Below are positions 52,649 to 64,000 of a DNA stretch of 64,000 nt, one piece after another (the first letter of the stretch is position 1; each line of letters opens with the position of its first letter). The DNA is from Chitinivorax tropicus (GTDB taxonomy: Bacteria; Pseudomonadota; Gammaproteobacteria; Burkholderiales; SCOH01). The translations under genes were made by a program, and so were the position numbers. Below the pieces are notes generated by a model that saw nothing but the letters and a program-made list of their open reading frames with translations, had not been told where the DNA came from and did not search any database. The stretch is from assembly GCF_014202905.1 (NCBI RefSeq), contig NZ_JACHHY010000021.1, forward strand, positions 1-64,000. Direction: 5' to 3'.

Positions 52649-52675
52649 AAAGGGCTGCTTTGCAGCCCTTTTTGT
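52649..52675 (+). terminator. Rho-independent terminator of the rpsF operon
   Basis: AAAGGGCTGC (52649-52658) pairs with GCAGCCCTTT (52662-52671) around TTT, followed by TTG and more T's. It lies 30 nt after rplI. Confidence 0.9.
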
Positions 52676-52860
52676 TTGTGGGATGCATTTGACTGCTGGT
52701 TGGGATTCATGGGGTGTCATGTATCCAGTAGCGGTGTGAGCAGGTAATAAATTCAGGTCAATCATGGCAAAGCAGGCTGGATGAAACTGGCAATGAGCCG
52801 TGTGGGGCTTGGGGTTGCAATGTGATCATTGGATTCTCCGACGAGCCATCTGTTCTGCTG

Positions 52861-52905
52861 TAAAATGGCATCATGTAGCCCCCGCCTTGAGGGGGTTTTG
52901 TTTTT
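52861..52905 (+). promoter_or_regulatory. dnaB leader: -10 element and terminator-like hairpin
   Basis: TGCTGTAAAAT gives an extended -10 whose hexamer is 52861-52866. About 12 nt later CCCCC (52879-52883) pairs with GGGGG (52891-52895), followed by TTTTGTTTTT. The hairpin then ends 20 nt before the dnaB ATG. If the promoter is real, the first RNA made is a terminator, so dnaB expression could be attenuated; alternatively it blocks read-through from the ribosomal operon. The preceding 190 bases hold no gene. Confidence 0.45.
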
Positions 52906-52924
52906 CATTATGTCGTGATGCGCT

Positions 52925-54334
52925 ATGTCCACTTTCGATTTGGTTTCAGAAGACCGTGAATTGCAGATGATCAAGCTGCCGCCTCATTCGGTTGAGGCTG
53001 AGCAGTCCGTGTTGGGCGGTTTATTGCTGGACAACAAAGCTTGGGACAATGTCGCCGGCCAGATATCCGAGGTTGATTTTTATCGCCACGATCATCGATT
53101 GATCTTCAAGCATGTGTTCAAATTGCTTGAGCTGGGGCAGCCTGCCGATGTGGTGACCGTGGCCGAGTCATTGGAAAAATCCAATGAGCTGCAGGAGGTA
53201 GGTGGGCTGGCGTATTTGGCCAGCTTGGCTCAGAACACGCCTAGCGCCGCAAATATCGGTCGATACGCCCATATTGTGCGAGAGCGTTCGATCATGCGCA
53301 AATTGGTTGAAGTCGGCACCGAGATTGCCGATTCGGCCTATAACCCAAATGGCCGCGATGCGGCGGATCTGCTTGACCAGGCGGAGGCCAAGGTCTTTGA
53401 GATTGCAGAAAGCAGCGCCAAAGGGCGGCAGGACTTTCTGACCATGCCGCAATTGGTGTCGGAGGTGGTCGAGCGGATTGATACGCTCTATAACCGTGAC
53501 AATCCAAATGACATCACCGGCATCCCATCTGGTTTTGTCGATCTGGACAATATGACTTCAGGGTTGCAGCGTGGTGATCTGATCATTGTTGCGGGTCGGC
53601 CTTCTATGGGGAAGACGGCATTTTCCATCAATGTTGCTGAGAATGTTGCGATCAGCACTGGTTTTCCTGTGGCGATTTTCAGTATGGAAATGGGTGGTGC
53701 GCAGCTGGTCATGCGGATGATCGGCTCTGTTGGTAAGCTTGATCAGCATAAAATCAAGACTGGCCGATTGGAGGATGAAGACTGGCAGAAGCTGACCTAT
53801 GCCGTCGGTAAACTGTCCGAGGCGCCTATCTATATTGATGAATCGGCGGGCCTGTCCGCATTGGAGGTTCGGGCACGGTGCCGTCGCTTGGCACGCCAGC
53901 ATGGCCAGCTTGGCTTGATCGTGATTGACTATATCCAACTGATGGCAGGTAACAGCAGTGGTGGGCGTGATCAGAACCGTGCAACAGAGGTGGGCGAGAT
54001 ATCACGATCGTTGAAAAGCTTGGCCAAAGAGCTGAAAGTGCCGGTGGTCGCGCTGTCTCAGCTGTCACGAAATGTGGAAAGCCGCCCGGACAAGCGTCCG
54101 ATGATGTCCGATTTGCGTGAATCTGGCGCAATCGAACAAGATGCAGACATCATCATCTTCATGTTCCGTGAAGAGTACTACTTCCGAGATAAGGAAGAAT
54201 TGAAAGGCAAGGCTGAGGCAATCATCAGCAAGCACCGTAATGGCCCGACCGGGAGCGTGCCATTGACCTTCCTCGGCCAATTCTCTCGTTTCGAAAATGC
54301 CGCCTTTACCAAAACGGGTTGGGAGGGCGAGTAG
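52925..54334 (+). CDS. dnaB: Replicative DNA helicase DnaB
   Basis: The product is 469 residues. It forms the hexamer that unwinds DNA ahead of the replication fork. The N-terminal primase-interacting domain (PPHSVEAEQSVLGGLLLDNKAWDNV) is joined by a linker to a RecA-like ATPase with Walker A VAGRPSMGKTAF, Walker B LGLIVIDYIQLM, and ALSQLSRNVESRPDKRPMMSDLRESGAIEQDADII. There is no intein. Placement after rpsF-rplI is the common proteobacterial order. Confidence 0.97.
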   Translation: MSTFDLVSEDRELQMIKLPPHSVEAEQSVLGGLLLDNKAWDNVAGQISEVDFYRHDHRLIFKHVFKLLELGQPADVVTVAESLEKSNELQEVGGLAYLASLAQNTPSAANIGRYAHIVRERSIMRKLVEVGTEIADSAYNPNGRDAADLLDQAEAKVFEIAESSAKGRQDFLTMPQLVSEVVERIDTLYNRDNPNDITGIPSGFVDLDNMTSGLQRGDLIIVAGRPSMGKTAFSINVAENVAISTGFPVAIFSMEMGGAQLVMRMIGSVGKLDQHKIKTGRLEDEDWQKLTYAVGKLSEAPIYIDESAGLSALEVRARCRRLARQHGQLGLIVIDYIQLMAGNSSGGRDQNRATEVGEISRSLKSLAKELKVPVVALSQLSRNVESRPDKRPMMSDLRESGAIEQDADIIIFMFREEYYFRDKEELKGKAEAIISKHRNGPTGSVPLTFLGQFSRFENAAFTKTGWEGE

Positions 54335-54647
54335 TAATCGTGTGGGTGGGCTGGGTGGTGTTGCTCACATGCCCAGCTTTGCCGCAGGCACTTCTGCTGA
54401 GTGCTGATCCCATATCCGTCTACCACGGCAAGTGGTCGGGGCTGCATGCCGGCCCTGCCCGGCTCATCTAGCCTAAACATTCCTTCCATTTTTTCGCACA
54501 ACCCGTCCTGGTGATCGACAGTGGTACGCCTCTTTGAGGTGCCTGGCTGATAGGTGATATTCCGTGAGTGAGTGATCCGCAGCCCGCGCCAGATCTCGTC
54601 GAGCGCTGATCTTTCCTTTTAGATCAGAGATGTGTCGCCCATTGATG
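54335..54647. other. Gap downstream of dnaB
   Basis: No gene is supported here. CTGATC and GATCAG around 54606-54627 form a 6-bp stem with a 10-nt loop. No clear dnaB terminator is visible. Confidence 0.4.
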
Positions 54648-54690
54648 TTGATGCCTGAAATAAAATACAGTATACTGTTGATATTGACAG
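54648..54690 (+). promoter_or_regulatory. Promoter with overlapping LexA (SOS) box
   Basis: TTGATG (54648-54653), 17 nt, TATACT (54671-54676) form a strong sigma-70 promoter. CTGT-TGATATTG-ACAG (54675-54690) is an exact CTGT-N8-ACAG LexA site that covers the start-point. An inverted ACAGTATACTGT overlaps its left end (54667-54678). LexA repression and DNA-damage induction of the next gene are inferred. Confidence 0.7.
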
Positions 54691-54712
54691 CTTAATGCCG
54701 AAGGGGGAAGTG

Positions 54713-55171
54713 ATGACCTATCGTATCCAGTCTGATCAGCAATCTGTCTTGCCACTTAATGATGGGAGGTATGCCAGGTTGGATGGTGTGATTCACGGAT
54801 TGATTGGTGGCTTCCTGTTGATGGTTGTCCATGACCTGAGCCCGGCTTGGCTGGAAGTCATGCAACACCCAAAGGCCGATGGGTTGCTGATGGGGTTGAT
54901 CTGCGTCAGCGCATTGGTCTTGACGGTCGGAGCAGTCTATTGCGGGGTGCGAGTTGGTTATCTTGCCTGGCGATGGTTGAGGGAGGTATCACAACGGCGG
55001 CAACGAATTGTTCAATCTGATCAGGTGGGTCAGGCCATAGTTTGGTCATACACCAAGCTGCTACATAGGCTGTTGCCTGTTTACTGGCAGCGCGTGGCCG
55101 GTAGCAAGCGCCCTCATTTGCGGTGTGTGGTTGTTGGCGGAGGTAGCCATGTTGCGGCTTGTTCTGGGTGA
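54713..55171 (+). CDS. Small membrane protein under a LexA box
   Basis: The product is 152 residues. Two hydrophobic segments are clear: about residues 26-45 (GLIGGFLLMVVHDL) and 62-85 (GLLMGLICVSALVLTVGAVYCGVRVGYLAW). Afterwards comes a basic stretch (RWLREVSQRRQRI) and a Gly/Val-rich end with VVVGGGSHVAACSG. ATG 54713 has GGGGGA just upstream, which favours it over ATG 54695. No family is recognised. The LexA box points to a DNA-damage role. Known LexA-controlled small membrane proteins (for example SidA and its like) block cell division, but that is a comparison of circumstance, not of sequence. Confidence 0.65.
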   Translation: MTYRIQSDQQSVLPLNDGRYARLDGVIHGLIGGFLLMVVHDLSPAWLEVMQHPKADGLLMGLICVSALVLTVGAVYCGVRVGYLAWRWLREVSQRRQRIVQSDQVGQAIVWSYTKLLHRLLPVYWQRVAGSKRPHLRCVVVGGGSHVAACSG

Positions 55172-55446
55172 TGCCTTGAAACGGCCTAGTCTGGTCGGGG
55201 TGGTTGTCAGTGCTTAAGAGGCGGTAATGGCATTGGTAATCAGGCGTACGGCCACTCAAGGTGTATTGAGCTGATTACGTGGTGGGCGCAGCAATAAAGA
55301 TGGATTGGATAGTGCGGGCGTTGGTGATGTGCTCAAAGGCGGATGGTGTTCATGTCTGCCAAATCATTGGCAAAGCGGCGAGCACTGATGAGGTGATCAG
55401 CTTGGTGATGCGTGGGATGTAAGCAGAGTGTGGCCATCCGCAAGTG
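55172..55446. other. Gap before the potFGHI cluster
   Basis: I see no coding region or structured RNA in these 275 bases between the small membrane protein and the potI terminator. Confidence 0.4.
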
Positions 55447-55473
55447 AACAAGCCAGCTGTCCGCTGGCTTGTT
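55447..55473 (-). terminator. Hairpin downstream of potI
   Basis: AACAAGCCAGC (55447-55457) pairs perfectly with GCTGGCTTGTT (55463-55473) around a 5-nt loop, about 24 nt past the potI stop. No long T-run follows, so it may end or stabilise the pot transcript. Confidence 0.6.
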
Positions 55474-55496
55474 CTGGCTTGGCTCTGGTCAATCGA

Positions 55497-56390
55497 TCAG
55501 TGCCCGCCCTGTGCAACTGCCTGCTGGATAGCCTTGTCCCGTTTGGCTTGGGCGGAAACCATCAGCCGGTTGGAAATCACCACAAAGACCGTGACGAATA
55601 CGATGATGATGGTTGCCAGGGCATTGATCTCAGGTGTCAACCCAAGCCGGATGGAGGAGAAAATCCACTGGGGTAGGGTGGTGGAGCCGGGGCCGGACAG
55701 GAATGCAGTCAGTACATAATCATCCAAGGACAGCGTGAACGATAATAGCCAGCCTGACACCAATGCCTGGGAAATCAATGGGATGGTGATGACAAAGAAT
55801 ACCTTCCAGGGACGGCAACCCAGGTCCATGGCGGCATCTTCCAGTGAGCGATCCATCTCGCGCAGCCGAGATTGCACCAGCACTGCAACATAGGCCATGC
55901 AAAGCGTGGTATGGCCGATCCAGATGGTGACCATGCCGCGTTCACCAAAGGCGTAGCAGCCCGCTGTTTTCAGCAGGCCGGCTGCTTCGCCATCGCAGCC
56001 GATCGCGGTTTGCAGGGCGACAAACAACAGCAGCATCGATAGCCCTACAATCACCTCTGGCATCACCATGGGCGCGGTGACCATGCCTGCAAACAGGCTG
56101 CTGCCCCGGAAACGACCAAAACGGGCCAGTACGAAGCCCGCTATGGTGCCGAGCACAACAGCCAAGCTGGCGGTCATGAATGCGATCTTGAAACTGAGTT
56201 TGGCTGCGGCAATGACTGCCTCGTCATTGAACAGTACTTGATACCACTTCAATGAAAAGCCGCCCCATACGGTCACCAGGCGGGACTCGTTGAAGGAGTA
56301 GATCACCAAGCTGATGATTGGCGCATACAGGAAGAAAAAGCCGAGCAACATATAGAGTTTATTGCTCAGCGGCATCTTTTTGCCATTCAT
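55497..56390 (-). CDS. potI: Putrescine ABC transporter permease PotI
   Basis: The product is 297 residues with six predicted membrane segments. The ABC-permease EAA loop is LEDAAMDLGCRPWKVFFVITIPLI. SFTLSLDDYVLTAFLSGPGSTTLPQWIFSSIR is typical of PotC/PotI. It pairs with PotH. Its ATG overlaps the potH stop by 4 nt. A cysteine-containing loop (GCDGEAAGLLKTAGCYAFGERG) is inserted in the middle, longer than in E. coli PotI. Confidence 0.93.
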   Translation of the reverse strand: MNGKKMPLSNKLYMLLGFFFLYAPIISLVIYSFNESRLVTVWGGFSLKWYQVLFNDEAVIAAAKLSFKIAFMTASLAVVLGTIAGFVLARFGRFRGSSLFAGMVTAPMVMPEVIVGLSMLLLFVALQTAIGCDGEAAGLLKTAGCYAFGERGMVTIWIGHTTLCMAYVAVLVQSRLREMDRSLEDAAMDLGCRPWKVFFVITIPLISQALVSGWLLSFTLSLDDYVLTAFLSGPGSTTLPQWIFSSIRLGLTPEINALATIIIVFVTVFVVISNRLMVSAQAKRDKAIQQAVAQGGH

Positions 56391-57343
56391 GATTTGCCGG
56401 CCTCCATTTGCTTGGCTTCAAATCGATGGAACCAGATGATCGGCGCGATCAACAGAATCATCATGATGACGGTCACAGCGGAGGCTTGTGGCCAGTCCAT
56501 GTTGGCGCCAAAGTCATCCATCAGCCGTTTACCGATCATCAATACTTCGCCACCGCCCAGCAGCTCTGGAATCACGTATTCACCGACAGCTGGGATGAAT
56601 ACCATCATCGAGCCAGCAATCATGCCGCCTTTGGAAAGCGGCAAGGTGATCTTGAAAAATGCGTCCCATGGCTTGGCGCCCAGATCCGCAGCGGCCTCCA
56701 GCAGGCGACCATCCAGCTTTACCAGGTGTGAGAACAGCGGCAGGATCATGAAGGGCAGGTAGCTGTATACCATGCCGACAATGACGGAGAATTGGTTGTA
56801 TAGCAATGGAATCGGTTCGTTGATGATGCCCAAGGTCATCAGGATGTTGTTCAGGACCCCGTTGTCCTTGAGGATGCCGATCCATGCATAGACCCGTAGC
56901 AGGAATGAGGTCCAGAATGGCAACATCACCAGCATCAGCAGGGTGTTACGGGTTGCTTCATCACTGCGGGCGATGTTGTAGGCAATCGGGTAGCCGATGA
57001 TCAGACACAAGACGGTGGTGATCAGCGCCAGCTTCAGCGAGTTCCAGTAGGAGATGATGTACTGGCTGTTGCTGGCGGCTTCACTCCAGCTGGTCTCGGC
57101 AAAGGCCTTGGCTTCATCCAGGATGGTGTGATATTTGCCCGTATTCAGTGTGATGATGGTTTTGTTTTCTTCCTGCTGAACGATCTGTGTGTAAGGTGGC
57201 TGCGCAATGTCAGGCTCAGTGAAGCTGATCTTCAGTACAAAAAAGAATGGCAATAGGAAAAACAGCAGTAACCAGCCATAGGGTACTGCTGTCACCAATG
57301 TTCTGCCTTTGGGCAGGCAGCGCATCAGAAGTCCCTTGATCAT
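56387..57343 (-). CDS. potH: Putrescine ABC transporter permease PotH
   Basis: The product is 318 residues with six membrane segments. The loop LLEAAADLGAKPWDAFFKITLPLSKGG contacts PotG. The periplasmic part after the first segment (SFTEPDIAQPPYTQIV..) matches PotH. ATG 57343 overlaps the potG stop as ATGA; the open frame extends further upstream but inside potG, so this start is preferred. Confidence 0.93.
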   Translation of the reverse strand: MIKGLLMRCLPKGRTLVTAVPYGWLLLFFLLPFFFVLKISFTEPDIAQPPYTQIVQQEENKTIITLNTGKYHTILDEAKAFAETSWSEAASNSQYIISYWNSLKLALITTVLCLIIGYPIAYNIARSDEATRNTLLMLVMLPFWTSFLLRVYAWIGILKDNGVLNNILMTLGIINEPIPLLYNQFSVIVGMVYSYLPFMILPLFSHLVKLDGRLLEAAADLGAKPWDAFFKITLPLSKGGMIAGSMMVFIPAVGEYVIPELLGGGEVLMIGKRLMDDFGANMDWPQASAVTVIMMILLIAPIIWFHRFEAKQMEAGKS

Positions 57344-58467
57344 GATGTCAGCACCACGCCAGCGTTGTCGGCCCACTTGACGAATACCTTGTCGCCCCAG
57401 GTGGGGGGCTCGGCTTCGCCCCAGTGGGTGGAGGGAACATGGGCCATGAGAACGCGGCCACTGGGCAGGCGGATGTGATAGATCGAGTAGCTGCCCAGGT
57501 AGGCGATTTCCGCCACTTCTCCAGCACACCAGTTGAATTCGGCGGTTGGTTGTTCCCTGCAAACCGTAATGCGCTCGGGTCTGACGGTGAACCAGAGGGT
57601 CTGACCTAATGCGCCGGTGATGCCATGATCGACATAAATCCGGTTGTGCAGCTCGGGTGCCTCGATCACGATATGGCTGGCTTCATCCACGACCAATTTG
57701 CCTTCGATGGTGTTGGTCGAGCCGATGAACTCTGCCGTGAACACGCAATTCGGATGATTGTAGATATCGCGTGGTCCGCCGACCTGTAGCAATTTGCCTT
57801 CCGACATGATGCCGATCCGGCTTGACATGGTCATCGCTTCTTCCTGGTCGTGTGTGACCATGATGCAGGTGACGCCGACTTTTTCAATCACGTTGACCAG
57901 CTCGATCTGCGTCTGCATCCGCAGCTTCTTGTCCAGGGCGCCGAGTGGCTCATCCAGCAGCAGCAGCTTGGGGCGCTTGGCCAAGGAGCGCGCCAGGGCA
58001 ACCCGCTGTTGCTGGCCACCTGACAGTTGGTGGGGCTTGCGCTTGGCGTATTTACGCATCTGCACGAGATCGAGCATCTGGTTGACGCGCTCGGTGATTT
58101 CGCTCTTGGGGAGTTTGTCCTGTTTCAGGCCAAATGCCACATTCTCTTCGACCGTCATGTGCGGGAAGAGCGCATAGGACTGGAACATCATGTTGATGGG
58201 GCGGGCATAGGGCGGCAGATCGGTTATGTCCTGTCCATCCAGAATCAGACGGCCTTCCGTGGGCTTGTCCATGCCTGCCAGCATTCTGAGCAGTGTGGAT
58301 TTTCCCGAGCCGGAGCTGCCCAGCAGGGCAAAAATCTCGTTCCTAGGGATATGTAATTCGACATCATCCACGGCGGTAAAATCACCAAATCGCTTGGTAA
58401 CGCCACGGATCTCCAGATAGGCCTGTTTGCCACCGGCTTTGCCGGCAGCAGCATTGTCTACCGCCAC
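57340..58467 (-). CDS. potG: Putrescine ABC transporter ATPase PotG
   Basis: The product is 375 residues. Walker [10 protein letters not shown] at about residues 50-58, signature [15 protein letters not shown], Walker [17 protein letters not shown], and a C-terminal TOBE domain with RPERITV. The first 18 residues ([15 protein letters not shown]) lack similarity to the core. It energises uptake through PotH/PotI. The gene follows potF after an 85-bp gap containing a terminator-like hairpin. Confidence 0.94.
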   Translation of the reverse strand: MAVDNAAAGKAGGKQAYLEIRGVTKRFGDFTAVDDVELHIPRNEIFALLGSSGSGKSTLLRMLAGMDKPTEGRLILDGQDITDLPPYARPINMMFQSYALFPHMTVEENVAFGLKQDKLPKSEITERVNQMLDLVQMRKYAKRKPHQLSGGQQQRVALARSLAKRPKLLLLDEPLGALDKKLRMQTQIELVNVIEKVGVTCIMVTHDQEEAMTMSSRIGIMSEGKLLQVGGPRDIYNHPNCVFTAEFIGSTNTIEGKLVVDEASHIVIEAPELHNRIYVDHGITGALGQTLWFTVRPERITVCREQPTAEFNWCAGEVAEIAYLGSYSIYHIRLPSGRVLMAHVPSTHWGEAEPPTWGDKVFVKWADNAGVVLTS

Positions 58468-58518
58468 AATGAGCTACTCCTAAACAGTCTGCAGGATGGC
58501 CTGCGCCGCCAGAAAAAC

Positions 58519-58542
58519 AGTCGGCGGCATGGCCCGCCGACT
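58519..58542 (-). terminator. Terminator-like hairpin between potF and potG
   Basis: AGTCGGCGG (58519-58527) pairs with CCGCCGACT (58534-58542). On the minus strand it is followed by GTTTTTC. It comes 10 nt after the potF stop and should make potF mRNA more abundant than potGHI. Confidence 0.75.
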
Positions 58543-58552
58543 CCGTTTTCAA

Positions 58553-59650
58553 TTACTTGCTGGTTTTGAATTTATTGAAGTATGCCGTGACACGCTTTTG
58601 TGTGTCAGCATCCATCGGTTTCTTGGGTTGCAATTTGGACAGTGCCGCGTCGCTCAGGTAGATCTTGGAGTCATCCTTGAGCTTTTTGTCCACCAAGGCG
58701 GTTGCCTTGGCGTTGGGGTTGGCATAATTCACCTTGTTGGAGATGGCGGCCACGACCTCCGGCTTCATGATGAAGTTGATCCATTGATGGGCTTCAGCCA
58801 CATTCTTGGAGTCCTTCGGGATGGCCATGGTGTCGATCCACAGCTGGGTGCCTTTCTCGGGCACAACATACTCGATATTCTGCGGTTTTTTGGCTTCCTT
58901 GGCCCGATCGCGTGCGATGTATACGTCGCCGTTGAAGCCCATGGCGACGCATACGTCACCGTTGGCCAGCAGGTCGATCGGCGCCTGGATGAATACCTTG
59001 ATGTCTTTGCGGATGGCGGCCAGTTCTTTGTTGTTGGCTTCCAGTGCGTCTTTTGAGAAGTCCATCATGTCACGGCCTTTGTAGATGTTGTACATAGCGT
59101 ACACATCTGACGCGCTTTCCATGAATGAAATGCCGCAGCTCTTCAGCTTCGAGGTGTATTTCGGGTTGAAGATCAGCTCCCACATGTCGGTGGGCATGGG
59201 TTCGCTGCCCAGTGCTTTTTTCACTTTGTCGAGGTTGATGCCGAATGCTGCTGTGCCCCACATGTAGGGCAGTAGGTATTCGCCGGTCGGGTCGGCTGCT
59301 TTCAGCTTCTCCAGCATGGTCGGGTTCAGGTTGGCCAGGTTGGGCAGCTTGGTCTTGTCGAGCTTCAGATAGATGCCTGACTTGATTTGCTTGGCGGCGA
59401 AATCCATCGAAGGGTGGACAACATCATAGCCGCTTTTGCCAGTCAGCAACTTGGCTTGCAGCGTTTCGTTGCTGTCATAGACGTCGTACTTCGGGGTGAT
59501 ACCCGTTTCTTTCTGGAAATCCTTGGTGGTGTTGTCGGCAATATAGTCTTGCCAGTTGTATACATTGACCTTGCCAGCGGCAAATGCGCCGGCTACGGAC
59601 AGCCCCATCACCACGGCGGCCAGTTTGACTGCAAATTGTTGCTTTTTCAT
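58553..59650 (-). CDS. potF: Putrescine-binding periplasmic protein PotF
   Basis: The product is 365 residues. A Sec signal (MKKQQFAVKLAAVVMGLSVAGAFA) precedes a mature start KVNVYNWQDYIADNTTKDFQKETGI, diagnostic of PotD/PotF. YDVVHPSMDFAAKQIKSGIYLKLDKTKLPNLANLNP and YMWGTAAFGINLDKV are conserved, as is FIQAPIDLLANGDVCVAMGFNGDVYIA. The order potF-G-H-I and overall similarity favour putrescine over spermidine, but the ligand is not proven. Confidence 0.94.
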   Translation of the reverse strand: MKKQQFAVKLAAVVMGLSVAGAFAAGKVNVYNWQDYIADNTTKDFQKETGITPKYDVYDSNETLQAKLLTGKSGYDVVHPSMDFAAKQIKSGIYLKLDKTKLPNLANLNPTMLEKLKAADPTGEYLLPYMWGTAAFGINLDKVKKALGSEPMPTDMWELIFNPKYTSKLKSCGISFMESASDVYAMYNIYKGRDMMDFSKDALEANNKELAAIRKDIKVFIQAPIDLLANGDVCVAMGFNGDVYIARDRAKEAKKPQNIEYVVPEKGTQLWIDTMAIPKDSKNVAEAHQWINFIMKPEVVAAISNKVNYANPNAKATALVDKKLKDDSKIYLSDAALSKLQPKKPMDADTQKRVTAYFNKFKTSK

Positions 59651-59985
59651 GGATATTCACTCCCGTTCGGTTTCCGAAACACCTGGTTCCAAGCGGTTTC
59701 GGCATGTGGCCGACGCCAGCCTGGGCGCATTGTCAGATCGACGTATTGATCCCCTCTCGCCGATAGGCGCAATTACAGCATACATGTGCGTTGGTGGGTA
59801 TGCTGCATTGCATCTCACTACAGCCAAGCAAGCGATTGACCTGCTGGCCGGGCGCGGATTTTACGGCATCTTGCCGATCCATGCTGCTGGTTTTGCATAT
59901 CTGACAGCCTGATGTAGGTGTCAGAAGTATGCATCACGCCCGGGCAGGCCGTGCCTCGCCCACTCTGGAGAGATCGGTACAGGGT
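59651..59985. other. Region between potF and argS
   Basis: The 335 bases hold no supported gene. They lie upstream of potF, whose promoter should be here, and downstream of argS. A TCTGACA / TGTCAGA inverted repeat at 59900-59906 and 59919-59925 lies 61 nt from the argS stop and could be part of its terminator. No T-run is seen. Confidence 0.4.
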
Positions 59986-63300
<3,315 letters not shown>

Positions 63301-63304
<4 letters not shown>

Positions 63305-64000
63305 CGGGCCCGCGCTGCCAGCCGCTGGCAGAGGTAGGTCCAGACAAACACCGCAGCGGCATTGGCGGTGAGTGAGGCGTGGTCGTAAGGTGGGCAGACT
63401 TCGACACAATCCATGCCGACCAGGGGGAGATCGACCAGTGCCTCCAGCACGGACAAGACTTGATTGGTGGTCAAGCCGCCGGGCTCGGGGGTGCCAGTGC
63501 CGGGTGCGAAGGCTGGGTCGAGGCAGTCGATGTCCAGGGTGAGGTAGGTGGGTGGGTTGCCTGCGGCCAGAATGCGTTGGCGGATGTCATCCAGCATCGG
63601 CGCCAGCTGGGTTTCGGATTCCTGGCCGCGCAGCGCACGGGCGGTATAGACACGCCCCCCAACCGCATTGACATGGTCGATGGCGGCTTTTTCACCCGCA
63701 GAGCGGATGCCGATCTGGATCGTGGCCGAGGGCACGACCAGCCCTTCCTGTAGCGCTTCGTAAGTCCAGGTGCCATGGCCGGAGGGCTCTCCGAAGTGAT
63801 TCTGCCAAGTGTCACAATGCGCATCGAAATGGATCAACGCCAACGGCTGGCCGACATGTTGGCGATAGGCGCGCAGCAGGCTCAAGGTGATGGAATGATC
63901 TCCACCCAGCCATACCATATGGTATTGGTGCAGCAGGGGCAGGATCGCTTGCTGTAGCGCAGCGCGGGCATCGCTCAACGAGGTGTTGGGCGTGGAAAGG
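63301..64000 (-). CDS. Ureohydrolase (agmatinase family), N-terminus beyond window
   Basis: About 233 residues are visible, running past the right edge. The binuclear manganese site is intact: GGDHS, HFDAHCDT, and DIDCLDPAFAPGTGTPEPGGLT. The family includes agmatinase (agmatine to putrescine and urea), guanidinobutyrase and arginase. The downstream coupled oxidase of putrescine metabolism and nearby putrescine uptake favour agmatinase (speB) or guanidinobutyrase over arginase. The substrate-loop residues cannot settle it. Confidence 0.85.

Overview
This 64 kb window reads as the chromosome of a flagellated Gram-negative betaproteobacterium. The evidence is the Liv transporter with a lipoprotein binding protein, a Neisseria/Burkholderia-type trimeric porin, CheZ, FleSR-type flagellar regulators, the rpsF-priB-rpsR-rplI order and a HiPIP. 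I infer a Neisseriales-like relative (Chromobacterium/Chitinivorax type), but the sequence alone does not prove the genus. Coding density is high. I see no rRNA, tRNA or CRISPR array.

Left edge (1-1148): the right end of an IS3-family element abuts a truncated gene that resembles the nucleoside-deoxyribosyltransferase-like effector of Eco1/Ec86-type retrons. Upstream of that gene, on the same strand, is a 153-nt segment with the architecture of a retron msr-msd RNA: pairing a1/a2 ends, two short hairpins and one long perfect stem. This looks like an IS-disrupted retron defence locus whose reverse transcriptase lies beyond the window or is lost. It is the most notable item here.

1149-20834: housekeeping and transport. 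Class Ia ribonucleotide reductase (nrdB, nrdA, with NrdR-like boxes) has a HiPIP gene inserted between the two subunits on the other strand. Then follow purU and a coupled membrane protein, a thioredoxin-like protein, a YdcF/ElyC-like protein, the branched-chain amino-acid transporter livK-HMGF, an EF-hand protein, hemH, a porin, greB, a PduO-type adenosyltransferase and an EAL-HDOD protein.

20926-38374: motility. A leftward operon encodes two CheV paralogues, CheY, CheZ and CheA. Divergent from it, rightward, are fleS, an anti-anti-sigma factor and its receiver-PP2C-ATPase partner (HsbA/HsbR-like), a receiver-less CheB, fleR, and then fliEFGHI and fliJ behind a likely sigma-54 promoter.

38794-45990: nucleotide-sugar synthesis (epimerase, wecB, UDP-sugar dehydrogenase, manC), then ilvE, a zinc-finger protein and the LPS heptosyltransferase waaF. 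46276-54334: a very large MASE1-PAS5-GGDEF-EAL protein, rlmB, the S6/PriB/S18/L9 operon and dnaB. 54648-55171: a small membrane protein behind a textbook LexA box. 55497-64000: putrescine uptake (potFGHI), argS, and a coupled ureohydrolase / gamma-glutamylputrescine-oxidase-type pair, so polyamine import and metabolism flank argS.
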